Shown piece after piece: positions 1 through 8,167 of a DNA stretch of 18,427 nt (position 1 is its first letter; each line of letters begins with the position of its first letter). This DNA comes from an uncultured Opitutia bacterium (GTDB lineage: Bacteria > Verrucomicrobiota > Verrucomicrobiia > Opitutales > UBA953). The stretch spans positions 1-18,427 of the forward strand of contig CALNBE010000251.1 in the NCBI GenBank assembly GCA_937874455.1. Direction: 5' to 3'. The notes under the pieces are model-generated. The model saw only the letters and a program-made list of their open reading frames with translations. It was not told the DNA's origin and did no database searches. Position numbers and translations under genes: made by a program.

Positions 1-2
1 TA

Positions 3-3000
3 TTCTGCCTGTTGTGGCCCGGATTTGGCGGCGGGGAAATGGCGGCGATGGCACTGGTCGCGGAGGAAATGCCGGCGGCGGACGCGACGCGGGTGGCGGA
101 TTCGCTGGAGCAGGAAATTTTCATCGCGGGCGAAACCCTCGCCGGCCGGGCGAGCTTGGAAGTGCGCGGAGAAAAAGACGCGCGGTTCACCCTGTTGCAG
201 GCACCGGCGGTGCTGACCGAATGCACCCTGCCGCCCGGCGCGCGTCTGGCGCGAGTGGAACGCGAAGGAAAAGTGGAGGTGCAGGTGGTGCTGGAAAACG
301 CCGGACGGGCGAAGGTTTCCTTTGCCTATGAACTGCCGCTGACGGAGCAGGCGCAGGCGCTGCGTCTGCCGACCAGCGTGGCGGCGCGCGAAGTGGTCAC
401 GCTGCGCCTGGCCCGGGAGGAACAGCAATTTTCCTCCGAGGCGGCGGTTACGGTGGAGCCGTTGGCGGGCAAGGGAAACTGGGTTTCCGGGGCCCGGCTG
501 GTGTTGCTGCCGCAGGCGGAGCGGGTGATCCGCTGGGCGCCGCAGGAACGGAACCGGCGGGCGGAGGAATTGGTTTTTTATGCGGAAAGCGCGGAACTTT
601 ACGTGCCTTCGCTCGGCGTGCTGAACGGCCGGCATGCGGTGAAAATCCGCCCGGCGCAAGGCTTGCTGGGCGAGGTGAGCCTCCGGGTGCCGGAAGGACT
701 TTCGGTGGCGGATGTGCGCGGCGCAAACCGTTTCAACGGGTGGAATCCCGCGGCGCTTCCCGGACAGGCGCGGCTGGCGCGGCCGCTGGTGCGGCAGTGG
801 CGGTTTGATCCCGAAACGCGGCGACTGGTGGTGCAAATGGACACCGCGCAGAGCGGCGAATTGCTGCTGCTGATCGACACCCAGGCCGGGATGGGCGCGC
901 TGCCGTGGGCGACCGTGGAAGGTGCGGCGGGGCAGGTCGGAATGCTGGCGCTCGGCACCGGTGAGGATGTGCGGATTGGGCGGGTGGACGCGCAGCAATT
1001 GCAGGCGGTGAACGTGGAGGATTTTCCTGCGGAACTCGGTGCGGGCGGCGGCTGGCCGGAGCCGGTCAACGTGCGGCGAAGTTTCCGTTACGGCGCGCCG
1101 GAGGCGTCGTTGCAACTGCGCGCCACGGCGGTGGAGCCGGAAGTGCGCGTGACCGGCAGCCAGACCGTTTCACTCGGCGAGGATCGCGTGGTATTGAACT
1201 GCGGACTGGAGGCGGACATCACCCGCGCCGGAATTTTCCGGCTTTCCTTTGCGCTGCCGGAGGGATTGGAAGTTGAGACCGCCAGCGGCGCGGCGTTGAG
1301 CCACTGGACGGAGGTGAAGGAGAAGGAACAGCGCGTGGTGGTGCTGCATTTGCGCGGACGGACCTTGGGAAAGCAAAATTTTGCCCTGACTTTTTCCGGC
1401 CCCGGCATCGGAGGAAAAAAAGCGTGGAGCGCCCCGCGGGTGACGGTGCGGGAAGCCTCGCGGCAGACCGGGGAATTGTTCATCGTGCCGGAGGAAGGCG
1501 TGCGGCTGCATGCCGGAGCGCGCGCCGGTGCCACGCAATTTGATCCCGGAAACAATGCCCGGTTGCCGAAGAGCGCGCTGGCCTTCCGCCTGCTGCAGCG
1601 CGACTGGCGGCTCGGCTTTGAGCTGGAAAACCTCGCGCCGTGGATCCAGTGCGCCTATTTGCAGGAAATGACCCTGCGCGACGGCCAGGTGCGCGGCGTG
1701 GTGAATTTTGCCTACACCATTGAGAACGCCGCGACCAAGAGCCTGCGCGTGCGTCTGCCGGAGAACGCGGGCAGCGTGCGCTTCACCGGTCCGCTGGTGG
1801 CGGACGCCGTGCCGGTGCCGGAGGAAAAGGGACTTTGGGAAGTGAAACTGCGGCGGCGGGTGCTGGGGCGGACGACCCTGCAGGCGACCTTCCAGCGCGC
1901 GGCGACCGGCGGCGCGGAGGAAATGCTCGGCGCGGTGAGCGCGACGGATGCCGGATTGCAGCACGGCTGGCTGGCGCTCCGGGCCTCGGGCCGGCTGGAG
2001 TTGCAACTTGGCGCGGTGCCCGCGGCCCTGGCCGTCTCGGATTGGCAATCGGTGCCCGCCGCCCTGCGCCAGGGCGCGCCGGAACCGGTGGCGATTTTGC
2101 GGATGGTGGAAAATTCCTTTGCGCTGCCCGTGGCGCTGAAGACCCATGACCCCGCAAAGCTGCTGGCCGTGCGCGTCGAACAGGCGGATTTGCAGAGCAT
2201 GCTCTCGGCGGAGGGAATGATGCTGACCAAGGTTTCGCTTTCGCTCCGAATTGCGGAGAAAGGCCTGCTCCGCGTGCGCTTGCCGGAAGGCGCGACCTAC
2301 TGGCACGGCTTTGTGAACAACGAGGCGGTGCGGGTGGCGAAGGACGGCGGCACACTGCTGGTGCCCGTGGCGCCGAATCCCCAGGACGGCCAGCCCACGG
2401 AAATGGAATTTTTCTATGCCGACGACACCCGGGGCGGCGCGCTGGCGCACCGGCTTGTCGGCCCGCGCTTCGATGTTCCCTTGGAAAACATCACCTGGAG
2501 CGTGCACCTGCCGGAGGGATTTGTTTTGGAAAAACAGCGAAGCGAAATGCAGTTTGTGGAGGAATCCTCCGGCTGGCTGGCGCGGCGCTCGGGCGCGGCG
2601 GCGCTGTCCAGCGTGGCCGACTACCAGCGCTACAACAAGGAGACGCTGGCGCGAAAAGACGAAAGGGCCGGGTCGCTGATCCAGTTGAGCAACCGGCTGC
2701 GGCAGGAAGGCGACCAGGAAAAGGCGTTGCAGGCACTGAATCTGGCGAGCAACCTGTCGAAGGGCAACGCCGCGCTGAACGAGGATGCCCGGGTGCAGTT
2801 GAATGCCCTGCGGATGGAGCAGATCGAAGTCGGTTTGAACCGGCGCAAAAAGCTGGTCTCGCAGCTCGGTCAGAGCGCGGGGAACGACTTGGTGACTTGG
2901 AACGCCGCGGAAGTGCAGACGAACTACGCGCCGGAGGAAGTGAGCCGGCAGCGCAACGAAAATTCCGCCGAGGACAACATTGTGATGCGCCGGGTGGCGG

Positions 3001-3248
3001 AGCGCTTTTTGCAGCAGCAGCAATCGGTCGCCGGCACGCTGGATTCGATCCGCACCGTGGTGCCGGCGCAGGGGAAAACGGCGGTCTTCAAACGCTCGCT
3101 GCAAGTTGGTGCCGACAGTGATCTTTCGCTGGAAATGACGCTGGGCCGAAGCGGCGGAGGAAACTTCTGGCCCTGGCTGGCGGTGCTGGCCGTGGTGCTG
3201 GGGGTGGCGCTGGGCGTTCCCCGGCTGCTGCGGAATTCCCGGCGCTGA
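3..3248 (+). CDS. Large exported, C-terminally membrane-anchored protein of unknown function (5' end probably outside window)
   Basis: I do not recognise the family. The frame is open from base 3 (codons TTC TGC CTG then TTG at 12), so the true start, and probably most of a signal peptide, lies upstream; from the TTG the product has 1078 residues. The body (about residues 30-870) alternates short hydrophobic and charged stretches, as in stacked beta-sandwich domains. It carries a recurring xVPEG/LPE[G/N] motif near residues 226, 415, 582, 757 and 833. Residues about 880-1010 are Gln-, Glu- and Arg-rich and look helical. The C-terminus has one membrane segment (WPWLAVLAVVLGVALGV, about 1052-1069) and then a basic tail (RLLRNSRR). 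The expected topology is a large periplasmic or surface domain with a cytoplasmic tail. No catalytic motif is visible. It ends before the first B12 riboswitch and appears to be a separate transcription unit. Confidence 0.8.
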   Translation, partial: FCLLWPGFGGGEMAAMALVAEEMPAADATRVADSLEQEIFIAGETLAGRASLEVRGEKDARFTLLQAPAVLTECTLPPGARLARVEREGKVEVQVVLENAGRAKVSFAYELPLTEQAQALRLPTSVAAREVVTLRLAREEQQFSSEAAVTVEPLAGKGNWVSGARLVLLPQAERVIRWAPQERNRRAEELVFYAESAELYVPSLGVLNGRHAVKIRPAQGLLGEVSLRVPEGLSVADVRGANRFNGWNPAALPGQARLARPLVRQWRFDPETRRLVVQMDTAQSGELLLLIDTQAGMGALPWATVEGAAGQVGMLALGTGEDVRIGRVDAQQLQAVNVEDFPAELGAGGGWPEPVNVRRSFRYGAPEASLQLRATAVEPEVRVTGSQTVSLGEDRVVLNCGLEADITRAGIFRLSFALPEGLEVETASGAALSHWTEVKEKEQRVVVLHLRGRTLGKQNFALTFSGPGIGGKKAWSAPRVTVREASRQTGELFIVPEEGVRLHAGARAGATQFDPGNNARLPKSALAFRLLQRDWRLGFELENLAPWIQCAYLQEMTLRDGQVRGVVNFAYTIENAATKSLRVRLPENAGSVRFTGPLVADAVPVPEEKGLWEVKLRRRVLGRTTLQATFQRAATGGAEEMLGAVSATDAGLQHGWLALRASGRLELQLGAVPAALAVSDWQSVPAALRQGAPEPVAILRMVENSFALPVALKTHDPAKLLAVRVEQADLQSMLSAEGMMLTKVSLSLRIAEKGLLRVRLPEGATYWHGFVNNEAVRVAKDGGTLLVPVAPNPQDGQPTEMEFFYADDTRGGALAHRLVGPRFDVPLENITWSVHLPEGFVLEKQRSEMQFVEESSGWLARRSGAAALSSVADYQRYNKETLARKDERAGSLIQLSNRLRQEGDQEKALQALNLASNLSKGNAALNEDARVQLNALRMEQIEVGLNRRKKLVSQLGQSAGNDLVTWNAAEVQTNYAPEEVSRQRNENSAEDNIVMRRVAERFLQQQQSVAGTLDSIRTVVPAQGKTAVFKRSLQVGADSDLSLEMTLGRSGGGNFWPWLAVLAVVLGVALGVPRLLRNSRR

Positions 3249-3320
3249 GGCGCGGAGGAAAATTCGCATTGCCATCCCGGCGGGGCCGGGGAATCTCCGG
3301 GCACTGAGTTCTTTGACCAC

Positions 3321-3520
3321 TTTTCCGGGCAGCGGGAAAAGCCGTGAAAATCGGCTGCAGTTGCGCTGCGGTAACGCATCAGTCCAAAGTCCCCATCCGT
3401 GGAAACGGAGTGCGGCCAGTCGGAGGTTTTTCCTCCGGTGAAGGCGGGGACGCGGCGGCACCGGGAGGAAATTCCTCCGCGGCGCGGGGAATGCGAAGCC
3501 CGAACATCCGCCCTGGAAAG
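3321..3520 (+). ncRNA. Cobalamin riboswitch 1 (aptamer)
   Basis: The conserved core GGGAA-A-GCCGTGAAAATCGGC-TGCAGT-GCGCTGCGGTAACG spans 3334-3375. The distal conserved segment GAAGCCCGAACATCCGCC lies at about 3495-3512. The closing P1 helix can be drawn between TTTCCGGGC (3322-3330) and GCCCTGGAAA (3510-3519) with one bulge. The core closely resembles the second riboswitch in this window. It sits upstream of a complete B12 ABC importer and adenosyltransferase, so B12-dependent repression of that operon is expected. The peripheral domain holds TTTCCTCC (3429) and GGAGGAAA (3464), both able to form local inverted repeats. Boundaries are estimated from pairing by eye. Confidence 0.9.
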
Positions 3521-3522
3521 CT

Positions 3523-3621
3523 CACGCGCCGGCCCGGTTTTTGCCCGGGCCGCGTGCGAAAACTTCATCGCAAAAATGAAGCGTGAGAGCGGCGATCCCC
3601 CCGGTGGGGAAAACTGCTCTC
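3523..3621 (+). promoter_or_regulatory. Expression platform of riboswitch 1: three successive hairpins around ATG 3576
   Basis: Three inverted repeats follow the aptamer. The first is CACG + CGGCCCGG (3530-3537) pairing with CCGGGCCG (3545-3552) + CGTG. The second is CTTCAT (3563-3568) with ATGAAG (3576-3581), which places an in-frame ATG inside a stem. The third is GAGAGC (3585-3590) with GCTCTC (3616-3621), enclosing TCCCC/GGGGA. None is followed by a T-run, so I favour translational rather than intrinsic-termination control. The middle element is nearly identical to the btuB start region at 8184-8200. Confidence 0.55.
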
Positions 3622-3650
3622 TTGCCCCGCAGAGACGTTTTTCCCCTCCC

Positions 3651-4604
3651 ATGAACCGCCGTTTTTTTAACGCCCGGATGCCGCGCCGCCGCGTGCTGTC
3701 CGTGCTCCTGATCGGGTTCCTCCAGTGCTGGCTGGCAGGACTCGTTGTTGCGGACGGAGGAGGTGGCGCAAAGGAAATTTCCTCCGCGCGGATTGTCTCG
3801 CAATCGGTGCTGACGGACGAGCTGGCGCTGGCGGTGGCGCGGCCGGAGCAGGTGGCGGCGTTGAGCCAGCTGGCGCGGGACGACAATTTTTCGGCGGTAA
3901 GCGAGGCTGCGCGGGACTATCCGCAGCTGCCGGTGCGCGGCACCGCGGAGGCGATTTTGCAGTACCGGCCCACGCTGGTGCTGTTCTCGGATTTCAGCCG
4001 TCCGGAACTGGTGGCACAGGTAAAACGATCCGGGGTGCCGGTGCTGGTTTTTGACCGCTACGCCACGCTGGAGGACACTTATGCGAATCTCCGGCGGCTG
4101 GGCGCGGCCATCGATCCGGCCGCCAAGGGAAAGGCGGAGGAGGTGGTGGCGGCGACGCAAAAGCGGGTGGCGGCGCTGGAGCAAAAACTGGCCGGGAGGA
4201 AAATTGTAAAAGTGATCGCGCCCTCGACCTACGGCGTGATTCCCGGCGCCGGGACCAATTTTCAGGATTTGTGCGAACATGCCGGGGCGGAAAATCTCGC
4301 CGCGACCCTGGGGAAAATGCGCGGCCACACCGCGCCCCCGGCGGAGCAAATGCTACGCTGGCCTGTTGACCGGCTGGTGATCGCGGTGCCGGACAACGCG
4401 CAGCGCCCGCCGTTTTCGGAGGAAATTATTGCGCGAGCCGTCGCGCCCTTCCGGCAGGTGCCGCCCTACAAGTTCATGCCGTCGGTGAGGGAAAAGCGCG
4501 TCGCGCTCCTGCAACCCTGGCAGATGAGCTGCCTCTCGCACCTGCGAGTGGAGGCGTATGAGCAACTGGCCCGGCAACTGCACCCGGAGGCGTTTCAGGA
4601 ATGA
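3651..4604 (+). CDS. btuF: Periplasmic binding protein of B12 ABC importer (BtuF-like, Peripla_BP_2)
   Basis: From ATG 3651 the product has 317 residues. It starts with a basic n-region and a hydrophobic core (RRRVLSVLLIGFLQCWLAGLVVA), a signal peptide. It continues as a two-lobed periplasmic binding protein: RIVSQSVLTDELALAVARPEQVAAL, an RPTLVLFSDFSRPELV strand-helix, and VPVLVFDRYATLEDTYANLRRLG, all typical of the BtuF/FhuD/FecB class III family. It would capture cobalamin (or another corrinoid) and deliver it to the permease encoded next, whose start overlaps its stop (ATGA, 4601-4604). The start is uncertain. ATG 3678 is a shorter option. ATG 3576 is in frame and homologous in position to the btuB start; using it would give 342 residues and an unusually long n-region. 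No start has a good Shine-Dalgarno. Specificity rests on the riboswitch and neighbours. Confidence 0.85.
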   Translation: MNRRFFNARMPRRRVLSVLLIGFLQCWLAGLVVADGGGGAKEISSARIVSQSVLTDELALAVARPEQVAALSQLARDDNFSAVSEAARDYPQLPVRGTAEAILQYRPTLVLFSDFSRPELVAQVKRSGVPVLVFDRYATLEDTYANLRRLGAAIDPAAKGKAEEVVAATQKRVAALEQKLAGRKIVKVIAPSTYGVIPGAGTNFQDLCEHAGAENLAATLGKMRGHTAPPAEQMLRWPVDRLVIAVPDNAQRPPFSEEIIARAVAPFRQVPPYKFMPSVREKRVALLQPWQMSCLSHLRVEAYEQLARQLHPEAFQE

Positions 4605-5623
4605 GCGCCGCAAAGGAAAAAACCGGCGGCGGCTGGTGGCTGGTGGGAGGAATTTTTCTGCTGGCGGCGCTGGCGGTCGTGTCGCTGCTGACCGGGGGCG
4701 ACGGGGATTTTTCCAGGGAGCAATTGTGGCAAGGCCTGACCGGAAAGGATGAGCTGATGGCCAACGTGCTTTGGCACATGCGCCTGCCCAGCATTTTGGT
4801 GGCGGCGCTGACCGGGGCCGCGCTGTCGGCCAGCGGCCTAGTGATGCAGGCGTATTTCCGCAACGGACTGGCCAGCCCCGGACTCCTCGGCGTGAGCAGC
4901 GGCGGCACCGCGGGCGCGGTGGTGACCATCGGCCTCGGCTGGGCCTCGACCTCCCTGTGGATGATGCCCGCAGCCTCGATTGTCGGCGCGTTTCTGGCCA
5001 CGGCAATGGTGCTCTCGCTGGCGAAAAACGGCACCGGAACGGAGCGGTTGCTGCTGGCGGGCATTGCCCTGAACGCCTTGCTGGGCGCGGTGACCAGCTA
5101 TGTGTTGTCGAACGCCACGGTGACATACGAGCGCAACGCGCAAATTTTGTTCTGGCTGATGGGCGGACTGGAGGACCGGACGTGGGAGCACGTGTGGATG
5201 GCGCTGCCGATCCTGCCCACGCTGGCGCTGTTGTGGCCCTTGGGGCGTCCGATGGATCTGCTGAGTCTGGGCGCGCCGGAGGCGCAAAGTCTCGGCGTGG
5301 ACGTGCGCCGGGTGCAGCGCTGGCTGATCGTGCTCTCGACCCTGCTGACCGCGCTGTCCACCGCAGTGGTGGGGACGGTCGGGTTTGTCGGCCTGGTGGT
5401 GCCGCATATTTTGCGTTTGCTGGTCGGCGCGGAGCACCGGCGGCTGGTGCCGGTGGCGATTGTCGGCGGGGCGGTTTTTATGCTGGCGTGCGATTTGCTC
5501 GGCCACCAGTTCGGGCTGGCGATGACCGCCTGGACCGGGCGGCAATTCGGCGGCCTGCGCATCGGGATTGTCACTGCGGCGATTGGCGCGCCGTTTTTCC
5601 TGTGGCTGCTGCGGAGGAAATAA
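4601..5623 (+). CDS. btuC: FecCD-family permease of B12 ABC importer (BtuC-like)
   Basis: This 340-residue polytopic protein has the usual length of FecCD/BtuC permeases, which form a dimeric inner-membrane channel. Family landmarks are LASPGLLGVSSGGTAGAV (about residues 87-104), MRLPSILVAALTGAALSASGLVMQ before it, and the C-terminal GTVGFVGLVVPHILRLLVGAEHRRLVPVAIVGGAVFMLACDLLGH. The last of these includes the region that contacts the ATPase in this family. The ATG overlaps the binding-protein stop (ATGA), indicating translational coupling. The ATPase gene starts 2 bases after its stop. FecCD permeases also serve ferric siderophores and haem; B12 is assigned from the upstream riboswitch and cobO downstream. 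Confidence 0.92.
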   Translation: MSAAKEKTGGGWWLVGGIFLLAALAVVSLLTGGDGDFSREQLWQGLTGKDELMANVLWHMRLPSILVAALTGAALSASGLVMQAYFRNGLASPGLLGVSSGGTAGAVVTIGLGWASTSLWMMPAASIVGAFLATAMVLSLAKNGTGTERLLLAGIALNALLGAVTSYVLSNATVTYERNAQILFWLMGGLEDRTWEHVWMALPILPTLALLWPLGRPMDLLSLGAPEAQSLGVDVRRVQRWLIVLSTLLTALSTAVVGTVGFVGLVVPHILRLLVGAEHRRLVPVAIVGGAVFMLACDLLGHQFGLAMTAWTGRQFGGLRIGIVTAAIGAPFFLWLLRRK

Positions 5624-5625
5624 CC

Positions 5626-6360
5626 ATGGAGACCACGATGAACGCCCCCCTGCTTGAATTGAAAAATGTGACCGTGCTGCACCGGATTGAGGCGGTGAAC
5701 TGGGCGGTGGAGTCCGGGCAGGTGGTCGGCTTGGTCGGCCCGAACGGCTCGGGGAAATCGACCCTGATCCAGGCGGCGGCGGGCGTGTTGCCCGCCAGCG
5801 GGGCGGTGCGCTGGCAGGGAAGACCGTTGAGAAAAATCGCCGCGATGGAGCGCGGCCGGCTGGTGGCGTGGGTGCCGCAGGACGGCCGTTTTGAGTTTGG
5901 TTTCAGCGTGCGTTCGGTGGTCGGGCAGGGGCGTTACGCGCATGGCGACGACGGCGCGGGCGTGGAGGAGGCGCTGGCGCGGCTGGAGTTGCGGGAGCTG
6001 GCGGAGCGTCCGGTGAGCCAGCTTTCGGGCGGGGAACGGCAGCGGGTGTTGCTGGCACGGGCGCTGGCGACCGGCGCGCCGTTGCAGTTGTGGGACGAGC
6101 CCCTGGCTCCGCTGGATCCGCGGCACGCCTTGCAAATTTTGCAGCTGGCGCGGGAGCTGGCGCAGAGGAAAAACGCGGCGGTGGTGTTTTCGCTGCACGA
6201 CCTGTCGCTGGCGCGGGAGCTGGACGCGGTGGTGGTGCTGGAGCGGGGGAAATTGCGGGCGGCGGGAAAGCCTGTGGAAGTGCTGACTCCGGCGCTGTTG
6301 CTTGACGTCTTCGGCGTCCGCGCGCAAACCACGGAAAGACTCACGTTGAAATTGCCATGA
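5626..6360 (+). CDS. btuD: ABC transporter ATPase of B12 importer (BtuD-like)
   Basis: The 244-residue product carries a full set of ABC ATPase motifs: Walker A GPNGSGKST (residues 38-46), Q-loop Q85 in VPQDG, signature LSGGERQ (133-139), Walker B LQLWDE (153-158), D-loop APLD and H-loop H191 in FSLHD. It would drive cobalamin import from the inner face of the membrane with the permease encoded just upstream. ATG 5626 was chosen because GGAGG (5613-5617) lies 8 bases before it, the best Shine-Dalgarno in the operon. That site is also a copy of the GGAGGAAA motif, overlapping the end of the permease gene. The frame is open far upstream only because of high GC. The stop overlaps the cobO start (ATGA, 6357-6360). 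Confidence 0.93.
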   Translation: METTMNAPLLELKNVTVLHRIEAVNWAVESGQVVGLVGPNGSGKSTLIQAAAGVLPASGAVRWQGRPLRKIAAMERGRLVAWVPQDGRFEFGFSVRSVVGQGRYAHGDDGAGVEEALARLELRELAERPVSQLSGGERQRVLLARALATGAPLQLWDEPLAPLDPRHALQILQLARELAQRKNAAVVFSLHDLSLARELDAVVVLERGKLRAAGKPVEVLTPALLLDVFGVRAQTTERLTLKLP

Positions 6361-6965
6361 AAACCATCGTCCCCACCGAAAACGAGACCGCGCACCGCGA
6401 GCAGATGCAGGATTTGCAGGAGGAAATGCATGCGAAGATCCAGGCGGCGCGGGAGAAGCGCGATTTGGTGATCGTGCACACCGGCAACGGCAAAGGAAAG
6501 AGCACCGCGGCCTTCGGGATGCTGGCGCGCAACGTCGGGCACCGGAGGAAAAGCGCGGTGGTGCAGTTCATCAAGGCCGGGGATGCGGCGGTGGCGCGGG
6601 CATTGGCGGGGGAATTTTTGGAGTGGCACTACTTTGGCGACGGTTTCACCTGGGACACCCAGAACCGGGAGAAGGACGTGGCGAGCTGCCGCGCCGGATG
6701 GGAAAAGGCCCTGGAAGTCTTGCGTGATCCGGCGGTGAAATTTGTGGTGCTGGACGAGCTGAACGTGGTGCTGCAATGCGGCTACATGGCGGCGGAGGAA
6801 ATTATCGCCGGGCTGAAAACCCGCGCTCCCGGCAAGCATGTGGTGCTGACCGGACGCGGTGCGCCGCCGGAATTGACCGCTTTTGCCGACCTGGTGACGG
6901 AGATGCGGGAGGTCAAGCATCCCTTTGCCGAGGGCGTGCAGGCGCAACTCGGCGTGGAGTTTTGA
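6357..6965 (+). CDS. cobO: Cob(I)yrinic acid a,c-diamide adenosyltransferase (CobO/BtuR/CobA type)
   Basis: This cytoplasmic enzyme transfers the 5'-deoxyadenosyl group of ATP to reduced corrinoid, giving the adenosyl form of B12. The product is 202 residues, the usual size for the family. It has a helical N-terminus (EQMQDLQEEMHAKIQAAREKR), the family's P-loop in VHTGNGKGKST (residues 40-50), the FIKAGD and WHYFGDGFTW segments, and the Walker B-like VVLDELNVVL. The product ends HPFAEGVQAQLGVEF, typical of the family C-terminus (KHPF.G..AQ.G.EF). The start overlaps the ATPase stop by ATGA. Together with the importer this makes a salvage route: uptake, then adenosylation. No de novo corrin-ring genes are in the window. 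A copy of GGAGGAAA falls inside it at 6419, 6544 and 6794. Confidence 0.95.
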   Translation: MKTIVPTENETAHREQMQDLQEEMHAKIQAAREKRDLVIVHTGNGKGKSTAAFGMLARNVGHRRKSAVVQFIKAGDAAVARALAGEFLEWHYFGDGFTWDTQNREKDVASCRAGWEKALEVLRDPAVKFVVLDELNVVLQCGYMAAEEIIAGLKTRAPGKHVVLTGRGAPPELTAFADLVTEMREVKHPFAEGVQAQLGVEF

Positions 6966-6987
6966 TTTTTTTCCCGGCGCAAAGGAA

Positions 6988-7836
6988 ATGGCGGACGCGG
7001 AGGAAAAAACGGGCGAACGGCGGGTGCGGTGCGACGCGCTGGGCGAGATTGTGACCTTGCCGAAAACGCCGCGCCGCGTGGCGGTGCTGGCCTCGGGATT
7101 GACGGAGGCGATTTGGGAAATGGGACTAGCGGAGCGGGTGGCGGCGGTCTCGCAGTATTGTCAGCGTTATGTGAACACTGGGGCGCGTCCGGTGGCGGGG
7201 GATTATTTGCGAATCGACGAGGACGCGCTGCGGCGCGTCAACGCCGACCTGGTGCTGATGACCAACGGCGTGCAACTCGGCGTGGCCCGGCGGCTGCGGG
7301 CGGCGGGGTTTCCGGTGTTTGTGCTGCCGGTGCCGGACAGTGTTTTTGGCATTCTGGAAAACATCCGGCGGCTGGGTGCGCTGTTGAATGCGATGCCGCC
7401 GGCGCTGGCGCTGACGGAGAAAATGGCGGAGGAAATCGCGGCGTTGCTGGCAGTGACGCCGGGGCGGCGGCCGCTGGTTTACACGGAATTGTGGTTTGGG
7501 CGGCATCCGCGCCGGACGGGCGGGCTGAGCTTTGCGCGGGACATCGTGCGGCTGGCTGGCGGGGAGTTTTGGGGAGAGGAAATTGCGGGCGGATATTTGC
7601 CGCTGGATTTGGCCGCGGTGGAAAAGGCCGGGCCGGAGGTAGTGCTGGTGTTTTGGGAGGAGGATGATTTTCCGGTGGACGTGCGGGCGCTGCTGGCGGC
7701 GCGCGGCTGGGAGGGGAAATGGCCCTTCCGGGTGATTGAGGCGAGCATTGCGCGGGGAAAAAATCTGATCCATGACGGCCCCTCGATTTTGGAAACGGCG
7801 CGCTGGCTGGGCGGGGAGTTTTTGCGGAAGGGTTAA
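6988..7836 (+). CDS. Second BtuF-like (Peripla_BP_2) protein lacking a signal peptide
   Basis: From ATG 6988 the product has 282 residues with the class III binding-protein pattern: PRRVAVLASGLTEAIWEMGLAERVAAVSQY, VNADLVLMTNGVQLGVARRLRAAGFPVFVLPVPDSVFGILENIRRLGALL, and a C-terminal lobe with FWEEDDFPVDVRALLAARGW and an ILETARWLGGEFL ending. The N-terminus (MADAEEKTGERRVRCDALGEIVTLPKTPRR) is acidic and polar with no hydrophobic segment. An extension to ATG 6925 (PRACRRNSAWSFDFFPGAKE) does not create one, so export by the Sec route is not supported. It follows cobO by 22 bases and is probably the last gene of the riboswitch-1 operon. A cytoplasmic corrinoid-binding role is possible but unproven. 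Alternatively the annotated start region is degenerate and export has been lost. Confidence 0.8.
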   Translation: MADAEEKTGERRVRCDALGEIVTLPKTPRRVAVLASGLTEAIWEMGLAERVAAVSQYCQRYVNTGARPVAGDYLRIDEDALRRVNADLVLMTNGVQLGVARRLRAAGFPVFVLPVPDSVFGILENIRRLGALLNAMPPALALTEKMAEEIAALLAVTPGRRPLVYTELWFGRHPRRTGGLSFARDIVRLAGGEFWGEEIAGGYLPLDLAAVEKAGPEVVLVFWEEDDFPVDVRALLAARGWEGKWPFRVIEASIARGKNLIHDGPSILETARWLGGEFLRKG

Positions 7837-7959
7837 AAGAGTCCCTGATGCTGGAATGAAAAAAACAAATACCTGAAGGAGAGGCCCAGTTTGCCCCTTG
7901 CGTTGATCGACAGTGCAGTCTTTCCTCCGCCCGTTCTTTCACAGACCCACCCTCAAATA

Positions 7960-8159
7960 AACACGCTGGCGCGTTGGGAATGCCGTGCAAATCGGCAACA
8001 GTCGCGCTGCGGTAACGGATGACTCGTTGCCAGTGCCGGCCTCAAACTTGGGTCGGCGGGCACGCAAGCCAATGGATTGCTCGCAATCTGTGAAGGCGGC
8101 AACGGGGCGGAGGAAAATTTCCCCCACAGTCCGGAGTCCGAATATCACGCCAGCGGGTT
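7960..8159 (+). ncRNA. Cobalamin riboswitch 2 (aptamer)
   Basis: The core TTGGGAA-T-GCCGTGCAAATCGGC-AACAGT-CGCGCTGCGGTAACG spans 7974-8015, and the distal conserved segment GAGTCCGAATATCACGCC spans 8134-8151. The P1 closing helix pairs AACACGCTGGCG (7960-7971) with CGCCAGCGGGTT (8148-8159), with a single mismatch. It sits immediately upstream of the outer-membrane receptor gene, the classic btuB arrangement. GGAGGAAA (8109) lies in the peripheral region and can pair locally with TTTCCCCC just after it. Confidence 0.95.
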
Positions 8160-8167
8160 TGGTCACC

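Noticed and set aside
3276..3290. Terminator after the large unknown gene (CCCGGC-GGG-GCCGGG)
   Set aside because: The hairpin has no T-run after it and a tight 3-base loop; it is not enough to call a terminator.
1170..3461. Very long minus-strand open frame opposite the large unknown gene
   Set aside because: Its product is rich in Arg, His, Gln and Pro without domain features; it is a high-GC shadow of the plus-strand gene, which has a sensible membrane anchor.
3399..3575. Extension of the binding-protein frame into riboswitch 1
   Set aside because: It would translate through the conserved aptamer; the RNA structure explains that sequence better.
4771..5625. N-terminal extension of the ATPase frame across the permease gene
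   Set aside because: The extension overlaps the permease entirely, is low-complexity Arg/Gly/Ala sequence, and a good Shine-Dalgarno marks ATG 5626.
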